From NCBI RefSeq assembly GCF_017313765.1, contig NZ_JAFLNC010000002.1, forward strand, positions 186,001 through 250,000: a stretch of 64,000 nucleotides of DNA, written 5' to 3'. This document shows positions 35,595 through 43,950 of the stretch, one piece after another. Both the position numbers and the translations under genes were made by a program. Within the stretch, counting starts at the first letter, position 1. Each line of letters opens with the position of its first letter. The notes beneath the pieces were generated by a model, which was not told where the DNA came from, made no database searches, and saw only the letters and a program-made list of their open reading frames with translations. This DNA comes from Sneathiella sedimenti. Lineage in GTDB: Bacteria; Pseudomonadota; Alphaproteobacteria; Sneathiellales; Sneathiellaceae.

Positions 35595-36275
35595 ATGCCC
35601 CTGAAGCACGCTGAATTTGAAATGCTGGATGATGTCGAACTCGCACGCTATGCGGCAGCTCGAAACCCGCATGCGGTACGCACGATTACCACCCGCAATA
35701 ACCAGCGACTGTTTCGAACGGCATGGAGCGTCCTTCGCAATCATGCGGATGCGGAAGAGGTGGTCCAGGAGGCTTACTTGAAAGCGTTTAATTCTCTTGA
35801 AACGTTCAATGGCAACTCGAGCCTGTCGACGTGGCTTACCCGTATTGTTTTCAACGCGGCAATAGATCGGAGGCGAGCCATACAGCGTCGTCATACCGAA
35901 TATCTGCAGCAGGATATCGCCATATTGGAAGAATATCAGGCGCGATATGAGGCACAGTCTAGTCCTCGATCGCCGGAATCCGAGCTGCTACGCAAGCAGT
36001 TTTCCGAACTCCTGAAATCTGTCATTGCGCGCTTGCCTGACGAATTTCGCTCGGTCTTTGTTCTTCGGGATATCGAAGGATTGTCTGTAGCCGAAACGGC
36101 CGACGTGCTGCAGATAAAGGAAGCCACTGTCAAGTCGCGGCTTTTTAGAGCCCGCCGCGAACTTCGCAAGCACCTGGAACTCAAGTTCGAGACCATTGCC
36201 TCTGATGCAATCGCCTTCGCCGGTGCTGACTGTGATGCCATGACCAACCGTGTTCTAGCTGCCCTTAATATCTAG
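35595..36275 (+). CDS. ECF-type RNA polymerase sigma factor (sigma-70 family)
   Basis: This 226-aa sigma factor has region 2 (LFRTAWSVLRNHADAEEVVQEAYLKAFNSLETFNGNSSLSTWLTRI) and region 4 (RLPDEFRSVFVLRDIEGLSVAETADVLQIKEATVKSRLFRARRELRKHL). A charged linker of about 45 residues separates them. I chose the ATG at 35595 because AAGGA lies nine bases upstream; a TTG at 35532 and an ATG at 35586 are weaker. No recognisable anti-sigma gene is adjacent; instead a Tat-exported ferritin-like protein and a cytochrome c follow. That suggests control of a redox- or metal-stress regulon by a non-standard partner. Confidence 0.92.
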   Translation: MPLKHAEFEMLDDVELARYAAARNPHAVRTITTRNNQRLFRTAWSVLRNHADAEEVVQEAYLKAFNSLETFNGNSSLSTWLTRIVFNAAIDRRRAIQRRHTEYLQQDIAILEEYQARYEAQSSPRSPESELLRKQFSELLKSVIARLPDEFRSVFVLRDIEGLSVAETADVLQIKEATVKSRLFRARRELRKHLELKFETIASDAIAFAGADCDAMTNRVLAALNI

Positions 36276-36303
36276 TTTCAACCCCCTACCAAGGAGTATT
36301 TCG

Positions 36304-36876
36304 ATGTCAAATAACAGTATGATTCTGTCTTCCCGCCGCGCATTTCTCGGTGCAACTGGTAAAACATTGTCGGCGACGGCTCTCGCCATGGTTGTAGGAA
36401 GTAATATAAAAACGGCTGCCGCCGCCGATGCGTCGCAGGATATTGAAATTCTAAACGCGGCCATTGCCCTGGAGCATGAAGGCATTGCTGCCTATCAGAT
36501 TGCCGCGACCAGTGGACTTTTGGACCCAGCCGTGGTCGATATCGGTGTAACATTTCAGGGGCATCACAAGGGCCATCGGGATGTCCTGGTGAAAGCTGTG
36601 GAAACGCTTGGCGGTAAGCCCGCGGAAGAAAAATCCCTTGGCGCCTATGCCGCAGATCTAAAGGCCTCTAGCCTTAAAAATCAGGTAGATGTGCTGCGTC
36701 TTGCCTTGGACCTGGAGCGTGGCGCGGCGAATGCCTATCTCGGACTGATCCCCTCTCTAGGCCCGGATTATCACCAGGTCGCCGCTCAAATGGCCGGAGA
36801 TGAGGCTTTCCACGCGGCCATACTGGCGAATGCACTCGGTCAGCCTATCCCCAAGGCGGCGTTAATGTTCGGCTAA
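36304..36876 (+). CDS. Tat-exported ferritin-like domain protein
   Basis: This 190-aa protein begins with a twin-arginine signal (SSRRAFLGATGKTLSATALAMVVG, Ala-rich cleavage region near residue 41). The mature part is a four-helix ferritin-like bundle with paired metal-ligand candidates: LEHEGIAAYQ, HHKGHRD, LDLERGAANAYL and MAGDEAFHAAIL. It may bind a diiron centre in the periplasm; iron storage, peroxide reduction or sensing are all possible. AAGGAG precedes the ATG. It lies 28 bp after the ECF sigma factor and 29 bp before the cytochrome c gene, so the three form an operon. Confidence 0.88.
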   Translation: MSNNSMILSSRRAFLGATGKTLSATALAMVVGSNIKTAAAADASQDIEILNAAIALEHEGIAAYQIAATSGLLDPAVVDIGVTFQGHHKGHRDVLVKAVETLGGKPAEEKSLGAYAADLKASSLKNQVDVLRLALDLERGAANAYLGLIPSLGPDYHQVAAQMAGDEAFHAAILANALGQPIPKAALMFG

Positions 36877-36905
36877 GTCAGCATTTCTTTCGATTAGACT
36901 TAAAC

Positions 36906-37376
36906 ATGAAAAAACTTTCAAATGTCATCCTGTGTTTCTCTGTGGTTCTGATATCCAGTAGCGTGGTTGCGAAAGATTCAGTCAACTCCTCCGGCCGAGA
37001 GATAACTCAGGTGACATCACAAGGAGACAGCGTTCCCCCTTACGCTGTCTCCGAACAACTCGTTGTCAAGGGCGAGGAGCTATACAAACGCCGTTGCGGC
37101 GGATGCCACTCCCTTGACAATAACCGGATCGGCCCCCGACATCGCGATGTATATGGGCGCAAGGCCGGTACTGTTGCGGATTATAAGTACAGTAAGGCAC
37201 TCAGAAATCTGGATGTGATCTGGACGGATCAAACACTGGATGAATGGCTGGTAAACCCAACCGCCTTCGCAAAGGGAACCTCCATGGGGTTCCGCCTGAA
37301 AAAGGCCGATGAAAGACACGCCATTATTGAATATCTGAAATTCCTGTCATCTGCGTCGTCCGCCAACGCACAATAG
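36906..37376 (+). CDS. Class I c-type cytochrome (cytochrome c2-like), periplasmic
   Basis: This 156-aa protein has an N-terminal signal (MKKLSNVILCFSVVLISSSVVA) and a single haem site CGGCH in LYKRRCGGCHSLDNNRIGPRHRDVYGRKAG. The Met ligand is likely in KGTSMGFRLKK, and a final helix DERHAIIEYLKFL is present. These features match small soluble electron carriers. As third gene of the sigma/ferritin/cytochrome operon it could carry electrons to or from the ferritin-like protein. The 23-bp gap to the convergent EamA gene has no terminator that I can see. Confidence 0.92.
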   Translation: MKKLSNVILCFSVVLISSSVVAKDSVNSSGREITQVTSQGDSVPPYAVSEQLVVKGEELYKRRCGGCHSLDNNRIGPRHRDVYGRKAGTVADYKYSKALRNLDVIWTDQTLDEWLVNPTAFAKGTSMGFRLKKADERHAIIEYLKFLSSASSANAQ

Positions 37377-37398
37377 GGGAGTGTGTCTGAAAGGGGTA

Positions 37399-38289
37399 TC
37401 AGATCCTTTTAGCCCGACCTTCCCGGATGGTAATATAGGTCGTTGCCGCGATAATCATGCCGCCGCCAATCCAGAGGAAAATCCCCGGAACTTCTCCGAA
37501 GGCAAAAAAGGCAATCACGGAAATCCAGATCAGTCGGGAAAACTCGACAGGAAGAACAACCTGTGCCTCTCCAAATTTGAGTGCGTTCGCCATCGCGAAC
37601 TGCCCGGCGCCACCCATGAGGCCAATCGCGATTAACCAGGCGAAATCATAAAGGGAAGGCGTGGTCCAGAAGAAGAGGGCCGGTATCAAGACAATCGGCG
37701 CCATAACCAGGGACATATAGGCCGTGATCGTTTCCGCGGATTCGGTGCGCCCTAAATCCTTGATGATCATCATGCAAACCGCCCAGCCGAACGCAGCGCC
37801 CAGGGTTACGATACTTTCGATCCCGATATCGGCGAATCCGGGACGGAGAATTACTATTGTGCCTAAAAACCCGACAAAAATCGCCGTCCAGCGGTTCAGG
37901 CCGACCTTTTCCTTGAAAATAAAGACGGCCAGAATAATTCCGAAAAGGGTCGCAGAAAAGCCGAGCGCTGTAACCTGTGCCAAGGGTCCAATCGAGAGGG
38001 CGTAAAAGAAACCCAGCATACAGCCCGCATTGACCACACCGCGAAGGCAAAGCATCGGTAATCTCTTGGTTTTCAGAACAGTGAAGCCGTGTCGATAGAA
38101 AAAAGGCGCCAGGGCAAAAAGGCCAAAGACCAGACGAAAAAAAGCGGTCTCGAACGGATGGACATTCTCCGAAACATGGCGGACCCCTGCATGCATTCCT
38201 GACATTGATATGGTGTAGATGAGCATCCACATAATTCCCGTCAGATTGTTTTTATGTTTCTCTGCGGCGCTGAGGTTGGATACTGTCAC
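37399..38289 (-). CDS. DMT-superfamily (EamA) transporter
   Basis: This 296-aa protein has ten hydrophobic segments arranged as two EamA repeats of five. Typical elements are ETAFFRLVFGLFALAPFF, LGFSATLFGIILAVFIFKEKVGLNRWTAIFVGFLGTIVILRPG at the repeat junction, and a second repeat ending GEVPGIFLWIGGGMIIAATTYITIREGR. Relatives export amino acids, nucleobases or other metabolites. It is transcribed towards the cytochrome c gene and stands alone, with 255 bp of non-coding DNA separating it from the next minus-strand gene. No substrate is suggested by context. Confidence 0.9.
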   Translation of the reverse strand: MTVSNLSAAEKHKNNLTGIMWMLIYTISMSGMHAGVRHVSENVHPFETAFFRLVFGLFALAPFFYRHGFTVLKTKRLPMLCLRGVVNAGCMLGFFYALSIGPLAQVTALGFSATLFGIILAVFIFKEKVGLNRWTAIFVGFLGTIVILRPGFADIGIESIVTLGAAFGWAVCMMIIKDLGRTESAETITAYMSLVMAPIVLIPALFFWTTPSLYDFAWLIAIGLMGGAGQFAMANALKFGEAQVVLPVEFSRLIWISVIAFFAFGEVPGIFLWIGGGMIIAATTYITIREGRAKRI

Positions 38290-38544
38290 TGGACTGAACT
38301 CTCGGAGTGTTGGACTTGTTTGGTGTCGATAGCTGCAGATGGACCTTACAGCTACGTCATTTTCTGGGGGCGCTGAAATTCTTGTGCTTGTAACGGAATG
38401 ACTGTCTAAAGTAGACCCAAGGTTAAACGGTCAGGTGATATAATAAATCGTTTTTTATCGGCTGTCCGAATTAACCTGCAAGACAATGCAAGAAAATGAC
38501 GACGGCCAAAAACGCCATTTTGTTTCCCGGTTAAACTGCCGACT

Positions 38545-39810
38545 TCAGGAATCCAGCTTGGAGAACGCGTCCGAGAAAAAGCTTTCTGCACCAAAGTTTC
38601 CCGATTTTAACGCGAGTGCTATGTCTTGACCGTTGGATGTCGTATATGTCCAGGGTACGCCCGGGGCGATTTCATCTCCAATAGTCAGTTCGCTAACGCC
38701 GAGTGCCTTGACCACGGCGCCAGATGTTTCCCCTCCGGCAATAACAAATCGACGTCTGCCGTGATTTCTTGCATCAATAGCTAATTGTGCGAATGCGCTT
38801 TCGATGATTTCACCCGCCTTTTCAACGCCGAGTTTCTCCTGAGCCAGACGCACTTCGTCCGGTTCTGCTGTCGCATAGATCATTGGTGTGGAGGTTTTTG
38901 AGCGTGACGCTAACCAGTCGCGAGCTTGTTGCGGGCCGCTATCGGCAAGGTCCAGCGGTGACAGCTGAAAACAGTCTGCTTTCCTTGAAAAGGCCGCGAC
39001 CTGCTTCCGTGTCATGGAAGAGCAGCTGCCGGAAAGGACAATCATGCCTCCTTCAATAAAGGGTGTGGATCTTGTCTCCGTGTCCTCCGACAACAGCCCA
39101 TCGGCGGCATAAAGGGCGGGTAAAGGCATTGCCACGGCGCTGCCCCCTGTCATGAGGGGCATGTTACGACAGGCTTCGGCGATTGTGAGAAGATCGTCAT
39201 TGGTCACGGCGTCAATAACAACATGAGCAATGCCATCTTTCTTCAGCTCGTTCAGCCGTGTTTGCAGGGAATTGTAACCTTGCGCAACGCAATGCCGGTT
39301 CGCCAGCCCGATAGGACGGGTCGTTTGAGGCGCCAACAACCGCATGAGATTGCTGTCTCGCATCGGGGTCAGCGGATGATCCTTCATCGGGCTTTCCGCC
39401 AAAGGTAACTCCCCTACAAACAAATTGCCCATGAAAACGGACCGGCCATTTTCCGGAAAAGCGGGGCAGTAGATGGTTTGATCTGTATTGAGGTCAGCCA
39501 TCAAGGCTTCCGCCACAGGGCCGATATTGCCTTTATCCGTGCTGTCGAAAGTGGAGCAGTATTTCCAGAAAAAGCGCGTGGCGCCCGCCTTCTGCAACCA
39601 TGCGAGTGCGGCGCCTGCCTCTGTAACGGCCTGATCAACGGGGGATGTCCGGGATTTTAACGCGATGACCTCGAATGCGGCAGTATTCTCCGGCGGGGAA
39701 GCAGGTGTGCCGATCCGTAAATTGACCTTGTATCCGGAGCGAGCCAGCAACCCTGCTAGATCCGACGCGCCGGTAAAATCGTCGGCAATACATCCTAAAA
39801 CAGTTCCCAA
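38545..39810 (-). CDS. otnK: Four-carbon acid-sugar kinase family protein (3-oxo-tetronate kinase-like)
   Basis: This 421-aa protein has the DUF1537 two-domain layout. The N-terminal substrate domain starts with LGCIADDFTGASDLAGLLARSG, and the C-terminal nucleotide domain contains RRFVIAGGETSGAVVKALGVSELTIGDEIAPGVPW and ALALKSGNFGAESFF. Characterised members phosphorylate 3-oxo-tetronate, D-threonate or D-erythronate intermediates using ATP. The expected partners OtnC aldolase and OtnI isomerase are not adjacent, so the pathway is incomplete here. A perfect 16-bp palindrome (40001-40016), about 190 bp upstream, is a good LacI-type operator. Confidence 0.9.
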   Translation of the reverse strand: MGTVLGCIADDFTGASDLAGLLARSGYKVNLRIGTPASPPENTAAFEVIALKSRTSPVDQAVTEAGAALAWLQKAGATRFFWKYCSTFDSTDKGNIGPVAEALMADLNTDQTIYCPAFPENGRSVFMGNLFVGELPLAESPMKDHPLTPMRDSNLMRLLAPQTTRPIGLANRHCVAQGYNSLQTRLNELKKDGIAHVVIDAVTNDDLLTIAEACRNMPLMTGGSAVAMPLPALYAADGLLSEDTETRSTPFIEGGMIVLSGSCSSMTRKQVAAFSRKADCFQLSPLDLADSGPQQARDWLASRSKTSTPMIYATAEPDEVRLAQEKLGVEKAGEIIESAFAQLAIDARNHGRRRFVIAGGETSGAVVKALGVSELTIGDEIAPGVPWTYTTSNGQDIALALKSGNFGAESFFSDAFSKLDS

Positions 39811-40000
39811 TTTTCTCCCCGTTTATTTGCCTAAACTGCGGTGCCCGAAGAAGATACTAGCAGTTTTTATTCAAACGCAGTCCTAAAATATTCCGGGATA
39901 CTTTTTGTCTAAGTACCTGATCATTATACGAGAAAATATACATCCGTAGATGTGCGGGTCAAAGTGTAGGCGATCAAGAATTGAAGTAATTATATTTCGT

Positions 40001-40016
40001 ATTTAACCGGTTAAAT
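40001..40016. promoter_or_regulatory. Perfect LacI-type palindrome ATTTAACCGGTTAAAT
   Basis: The 16-bp sequence is fully self-complementary and has the central CG step expected of LacI/GalR operators (AACCGGTT). It lies upstream of the OtnK-like kinase gene and just downstream of the PAS and LacI genes. The LacI protein encoded at 40601-41626 is the obvious candidate binder. Confidence 0.6.
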
Positions 40017-40037
40017 ATTGTTAAAAAGAATTCAGCT

Positions 40038-40604
40038 TCATGGTTTAGAAGTCTGATCTTGTCGCGCCTTCCTGCATTCCGCCAATGCAATTTTCAGGTT
40101 TTTTCGTTCTTCAAATTCCTCCGTGACATCCCGCATGACTGCCGCAACGCCGATCAGTTTTCCGGAGTCATCAGATAGGCCCAGAATTGAGAACTGGGTT
40201 GAAAAGCGTTGCCCGTCCTTTCGGATCGCCGGGACTGACAGAAGGTCGCCCGCGCCATATTTGGTTTTGCCGGTTTTCATGGTTTCCGAGTAACCATCCC
40301 AATGCCTTTTGCGAAGGTTTGTTGGAATGATGATGTCAAGTGACTGTCCGATTGCCTCCGTAGCAGAAAATCCAAATAGTCGGGTCGCACCAGAATTCCA
40401 GAACCGGATGATACCGTCTGCATCGGACACGACGATTGCATCGGAGATATTTTGAACGAGCGTTTCCGGAAAGTTTTGAAGATCCATTTCAAGTACCCGA
40501 GAGGTTTGAGGTTCTGTTAGCAATAATGCTGGTTCTTTTTGTGCCATATCCTTGTTAATACGACGGGACTGCAACTTCAAGTGGTGCGCTATGTGGGCGG
40601 TCAT
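40038..40604 (-). CDS. Stand-alone PAS-domain protein
   Basis: This 188-aa protein consists of about 30 N-terminal residues and one PAS domain with C-terminal PAC motif: NISDAIVVSDADGIIRFWNSGATRLFGFSATEAIGQSL, then RKDGQRFSTQFSILGLSDDSGKLIGVAAVMRDVTE, ending in a charged helix. It has no output domain. PAS folds sense redox, light or ligands through haem, flavin or small molecules; no cofactor residue is obvious. Its start overlaps the stop of the LacI gene (ATGA, 40601-40604). This linkage suggests it works with, or at least is co-made with, the LacI repressor. Confidence 0.85.
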   Translation of the reverse strand: MTAHIAHHLKLQSRRINKDMAQKEPALLLTEPQTSRVLEMDLQNFPETLVQNISDAIVVSDADGIIRFWNSGATRLFGFSATEAIGQSLDIIIPTNLRKRHWDGYSETMKTGKTKYGAGDLLSVPAIRKDGQRFSTQFSILGLSDDSGKLIGVAAVMRDVTEEFEERKNLKIALAECRKARQDQTSKP

Positions 40605-41626
40605 TTTAATGGCGGTGCGGTACTTCCACGGATAGTTAAAGATGCGTTGGCCAATGAAGAATGAAGCAGATTTGTTGGCTTTTCTGATTCAATATGGTGC
40701 AGGAACCATAGCCCGCAAGTCGTAGCCAAATCCTCGATAGGCATACATATGGTTGTAAGACCCGGACCCCACCATTTGAACTCGGGATTATCGCCAAATC
40801 CCACTATGGAAATATCCTCCGGCGCAGACACGCCCCTTTGATGCAGGATTTCAAGGATAGCCTGCGTGACCCGGATCGTCCCTGTTATAAGAGCTGTGGG
40901 CGGCTCGGGACGGTTCAGGAGATCAATGACGGCGGTGGCGCCATATTGTGCCGAAGAGGGAGGTCCAAAAACTTCGATCGCGTTGTCAAAATCAACGCCC
41001 ATTTCCGTAAAGGCGCGTCGAAACCCGGCCCTGCGTGCGTTCCCCGTCGATAGATCGCGCGACCCGCCAATGTAAGCGATACGTTGGTGCCCCAGATTGA
41101 GAAGGTGTTTTGTTCCCTCGCACAGGCAGTCTTCATCATTGATGCCGAACCATGCTGATTTATAGGAGTTGACACGACGCAGCAGCTGAACGTGGGGGAA
41201 GTTATTCAGCAGGTCACGGGTTTCCCGCTTCGGATTTGCGGTCGGGACAATGACAATTCCGGCGGCCCGCGCACTGATAAGCTCTGTTACATGGCGTGCC
41301 TCGGTTTCGGGATCGTTTGCAATCGAGAGGGCAAGTTGATATCCGTTTGAACTGCAGCATTCCGAGAGAGCCTCGGCAATAGTGGCATAAAAATAATTTC
41401 GGATGTCCGGCAGCATCAGGCCGATCAGATTGCTTTTTGCGCCACGCATTTGCCGGGCGGGCAGATTGCCGACATAACCGAGCTGGCCCGCGACCTCCCT
41501 CACGCGTGATTTTGTTTTTGCGCTTATCCTTGGATCGTCCGCCAGCGCGCGCCCGACAGTTGATACGGAAACCCCGGCTTTCTCTGCTACTTCTCTGGCT
41601 GTCGCCAATTTATAAGGTTGCTTCAT
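40601..41626 (-). CDS. LacI-family transcriptional regulator
   Basis: This 341-aa regulator has the LacI DNA-binding head (TAREVAEKAGVSVSTVGRALADDPRISAKTKSRVREVAGQLGY), the hinge NLPARQMRGAKSNLIGLMLPDI and a periplasmic-binding-protein-like core ending in EDISIVGFGDNPEFKWWGPGLTTI. I chose the ATG at 41626; a TTG at 41647 would add seven residues, and neither start has a strong ribosome site. It lies between the hydroxyacid dehydrogenase and PAS genes and probably controls the OtnK gene and/or the TRAP-enolase operon. The palindrome at 40001 is the best candidate site. Confidence 0.92.
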   Translation of the reverse strand: MKQPYKLATAREVAEKAGVSVSTVGRALADDPRISAKTKSRVREVAGQLGYVGNLPARQMRGAKSNLIGLMLPDIRNYFYATIAEALSECCSSNGYQLALSIANDPETEARHVTELISARAAGIVIVPTANPKRETRDLLNNFPHVQLLRRVNSYKSAWFGINDEDCLCEGTKHLLNLGHQRIAYIGGSRDLSTGNARRAGFRRAFTEMGVDFDNAIEVFGPPSSAQYGATAVIDLLNRPEPPTALITGTIRVTQAILEILHQRGVSAPEDISIVGFGDNPEFKWWGPGLTTICMPIEDLATTCGLWFLHHIESEKPTNLLHSSLANASLTIRGSTAPPLK

Positions 41627-41691
41627 ATGTGTAGAAATTTGATCCAAAATCAGGCTGAATTTTAAAATAGCTTACTCAAGTAATAGGAAAA

Positions 41692-42630
41692 TTAGCAAAC
41701 TCTGTTTAAGATTGGCTTTCCTGTTGCTATCCTCCGGCAATTTTCCTCAATAACGTTAAGGCTTCTATCAAGAGTCTGCGGGGTAAGCCAAGCGATATGC
41801 GGTGTCATGACAACATTAGGGCATTTTGCCAGCATGCCTGGATTTGTCATAGGCTCGTGCCCAAACACATCCAGACCCGCGCCGGCAAGATGGCCGGAAT
41901 TCAGCGCACCCGCAAGCGCTGCTTCGTCGACAAGCTCCCCTCTCGCTGTATTAACCAGTATAGCACCGGGTTTCATTTTTTGTATTGCCTCGGCATCAAT
42001 AAGGTGGTGCGTTTCGGGCGTTGCCGGAACATGGAGGGAGAGGATATCGCTCGTCCGCAGTAATTCTTTGAATGGTAACGGCGATGCGATCGCATTAGGT
42101 CGGACAGTCCGGCTCCAATACTGAACCTTTGCCCCGAGTGCCGTAAGCTGTAATGCCAACCGCTCCGCAACAGCACCATAACCAACGAGACCTATGACAC
42201 TGCCGTTGATCTCTCCAAGTGCCTCTGATTGGCTAGGCGGCAATTGCCACCCTTTTCCCTGTCGTGTCACCGTGTCGAACATGGGAATGCGGCGCAAAGT
42301 GGCCAGCATAAGGGAAAGCGTATGTTCCGCTACGGCGGCCGTGTTGGTTCCGGGCATATTGGCAACCGCGATGCCGGCCTTCCGGGCGGCTTCCAGGTCG
42401 ATTGTATTGACGCCAACACCGATTTTTTGAATAAGTTTTAGCTTCGGGGCCATGGCGATCATTTGTGCGGTCACCGGCTTCAGGACATGCAGGAATACAT
42501 CGCAATCGCGGATTTCACGCTGAAACCCCATCTCATCTGTTTCATCAATGACGACGATCTCCACGCCGTCGACAGAGGCAAGTTGAGCCTTCAGTCTTAC
42601 AGTGGCGGAAAACTGCAACAATGCTTTCAC
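41692..42630 (-). CDS. D-isomer-specific 2-hydroxyacid dehydrogenase
   Basis: This 312-aa enzyme has the Rossmann segment GSVIGLVGYGAVAERLALQLTALGAKVQYWSR, the catalytic Arg in LVNTARGELVDE, the Glu in GLDVFGHEPM and the His in MTPHIAWLT. It would interconvert a 2-keto acid and a D-2-hydroxy acid with NAD(P)H, like hydroxypyruvate reductase or phosphoglycerate dehydrogenase. Its 3' end is 66 bp from the LacI start region and its start is seven bases from the enolase-paralogue stop. It is therefore part of the TRAP3-kinase-enolase operon and probably acts on the same hydroxy acid. Confidence 0.92.
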   Translation of the reverse strand: MKALLQFSATVRLKAQLASVDGVEIVVIDETDEMGFQREIRDCDVFLHVLKPVTAQMIAMAPKLKLIQKIGVGVNTIDLEAARKAGIAVANMPGTNTAAVAEHTLSLMLATLRRIPMFDTVTRQGKGWQLPPSQSEALGEINGSVIGLVGYGAVAERLALQLTALGAKVQYWSRTVRPNAIASPLPFKELLRTSDILSLHVPATPETHHLIDAEAIQKMKPGAILVNTARGELVDEAALAGALNSGHLAGAGLDVFGHEPMTNPGMLAKCPNVVMTPHIAWLTPQTLDRSLNVIEENCRRIATGKPILNRVC

Positions 42631-42636
42631 GGGATG

Positions 42637-43950
42637 TTAGTCCTCTACAGGTTGAGAGTCAGGGGAGGGAGTAAAAACCAATCCGTCTCTACCGGCAAAT
42701 TTGGCGCGGGATCCCAAGGATTCTTCGATCCTCAAGACTTCATTCCACTTTGCCATGCGCTCGGATCGTGAAAAGGAACCAACCTTGAATTGCCCTGCGT
42801 CCCATCCTGTCGCGAGATGAGCAATAATCACATCTTCCGACTCGCCGGAACGGGCAGAGACAATCGCCCCCAGGCCGTTGGCTTTCGCAGCCTCAAGGGC
42901 CTCGCGCGTTTCTGTTATGGTCCCGGCCTGGTTAGGCTTGATGAGAACGGCCGTCAGCGCCTTATCTTTCGCAGCCTTAACCACCCGGGCTGCATTGGTG
43001 ACAAGATAGTCATCCCCGATGATCTGACATTTCGATCCGTATAGGCGCGTGAAAGTCTGGAATCCTTTCGTGTCATTCTCACCGAGCGGATCTTCAACCG
43101 ATAGTATCGGATAATTGTCCAACCAGTTTCCAAGAATTGCGATCCATTCGTCTGTGTCATATTGCTTGTTTCCGAGCGCGAGTGTGTAAACGCTATTCTC
43201 TTCAAATTCGGATGCGGCAACATCAAGGGATATCCCGATATCGACGCCGGGCTTGAAACCGGCCCTCTCTATCGAGACCACAAGGCTTTCCAGAACTTCC
43301 TCGTTCGATCGGAAGGCGGGCCAGTATCCGCCTTCGTCGGCGACGCCCTGCAGGCTTCCCCGTTCTTTCATAAGCAGGCCAGCGTGACGATATACTTCCG
43401 CCGTCCAATCGAGAGCTTCCGCAAAGGACGATGCACCCGGACACATGATCATAAAATCCTGTATGTCCACCCGTCTTGCCGCATGGGCGCCGCCGCCAAA
43501 AATCTGAATTTCCGGAAGAGGCATGCGAATGTCACTTTCCTGAGCCAGAAATTTCCAGAGCGGGGTTTTGTCGGCCGCGGCGCGGGCTTGCAGGACGGCC
43601 ATTGAAGTCGCAACAATTGCGTTGCCACCCAGTCTGCTGCGATTTGGTGTCCCGTCTAGCGTTGTCATGGCGCGATCGACTTCTTCCTGATTATCGGCAT
43701 CCAACCCTGAAATCCTGGGGCCGACTTCCTCATTGACCGCCGCGACGGCCCGTCGCACATCGAGACCCCCGAAGGCATGGCCCCCATCACGGAGATCAAC
43801 CGCTTCACCGCTTCCCATGGAGGCGCCGGCCGGGGCAATCGCCCGTCCGCGCGCACCGCAACAAAGCTGAACGTCAACCTCAACTGTTGGTCTACCGCGT
43901 GAGTCCCAGACCCGTCGTCCAAGAACAGAAGCAATCGTCGTATCAATCAT
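42637..43950 (-). CDS. Enolase paralogue with altered active site
   Basis: This 437-aa protein is enolase-like throughout (WDSRGRPTVEVDV, GVADEGGYWPAF, GDDYLVTNAARV, KPNQAGTITET, GQFKVGSFSRSERMAK). Metal ligands Asp243, Glu286 and Asp313, catalytic Lys338 and Glu206 are kept. However, the catalytic His of the canonical SHRSGETED is Ala366 (SARSGESED, codon 42853-42855), the canonical QEF Glu is Asp165, and the active-site loop SGAST reads AGASM. It is thus probably not the housekeeping glycolytic enzyme but acts on a related phospho-hydroxyacid. It overlaps the APH-like kinase gene by eight bases in a TRAP operon, which may supply its phosphorylated substrate. Confidence 0.9.
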   Translation of the reverse strand: MIDTTIASVLGRRVWDSRGRPTVEVDVQLCCGARGRAIAPAGASMGSGEAVDLRDGGHAFGGLDVRRAVAAVNEEVGPRISGLDADNQEEVDRAMTTLDGTPNRSRLGGNAIVATSMAVLQARAAADKTPLWKFLAQESDIRMPLPEIQIFGGGAHAARRVDIQDFMIMCPGASSFAEALDWTAEVYRHAGLLMKERGSLQGVADEGGYWPAFRSNEEVLESLVVSIERAGFKPGVDIGISLDVAASEFEENSVYTLALGNKQYDTDEWIAILGNWLDNYPILSVEDPLGENDTKGFQTFTRLYGSKCQIIGDDYLVTNAARVVKAAKDKALTAVLIKPNQAGTITETREALEAAKANGLGAIVSARSGESEDVIIAHLATGWDAGQFKVGSFSRSERMAKWNEVLRIEESLGSRAKFAGRDGLVFTPSPDSQPVED

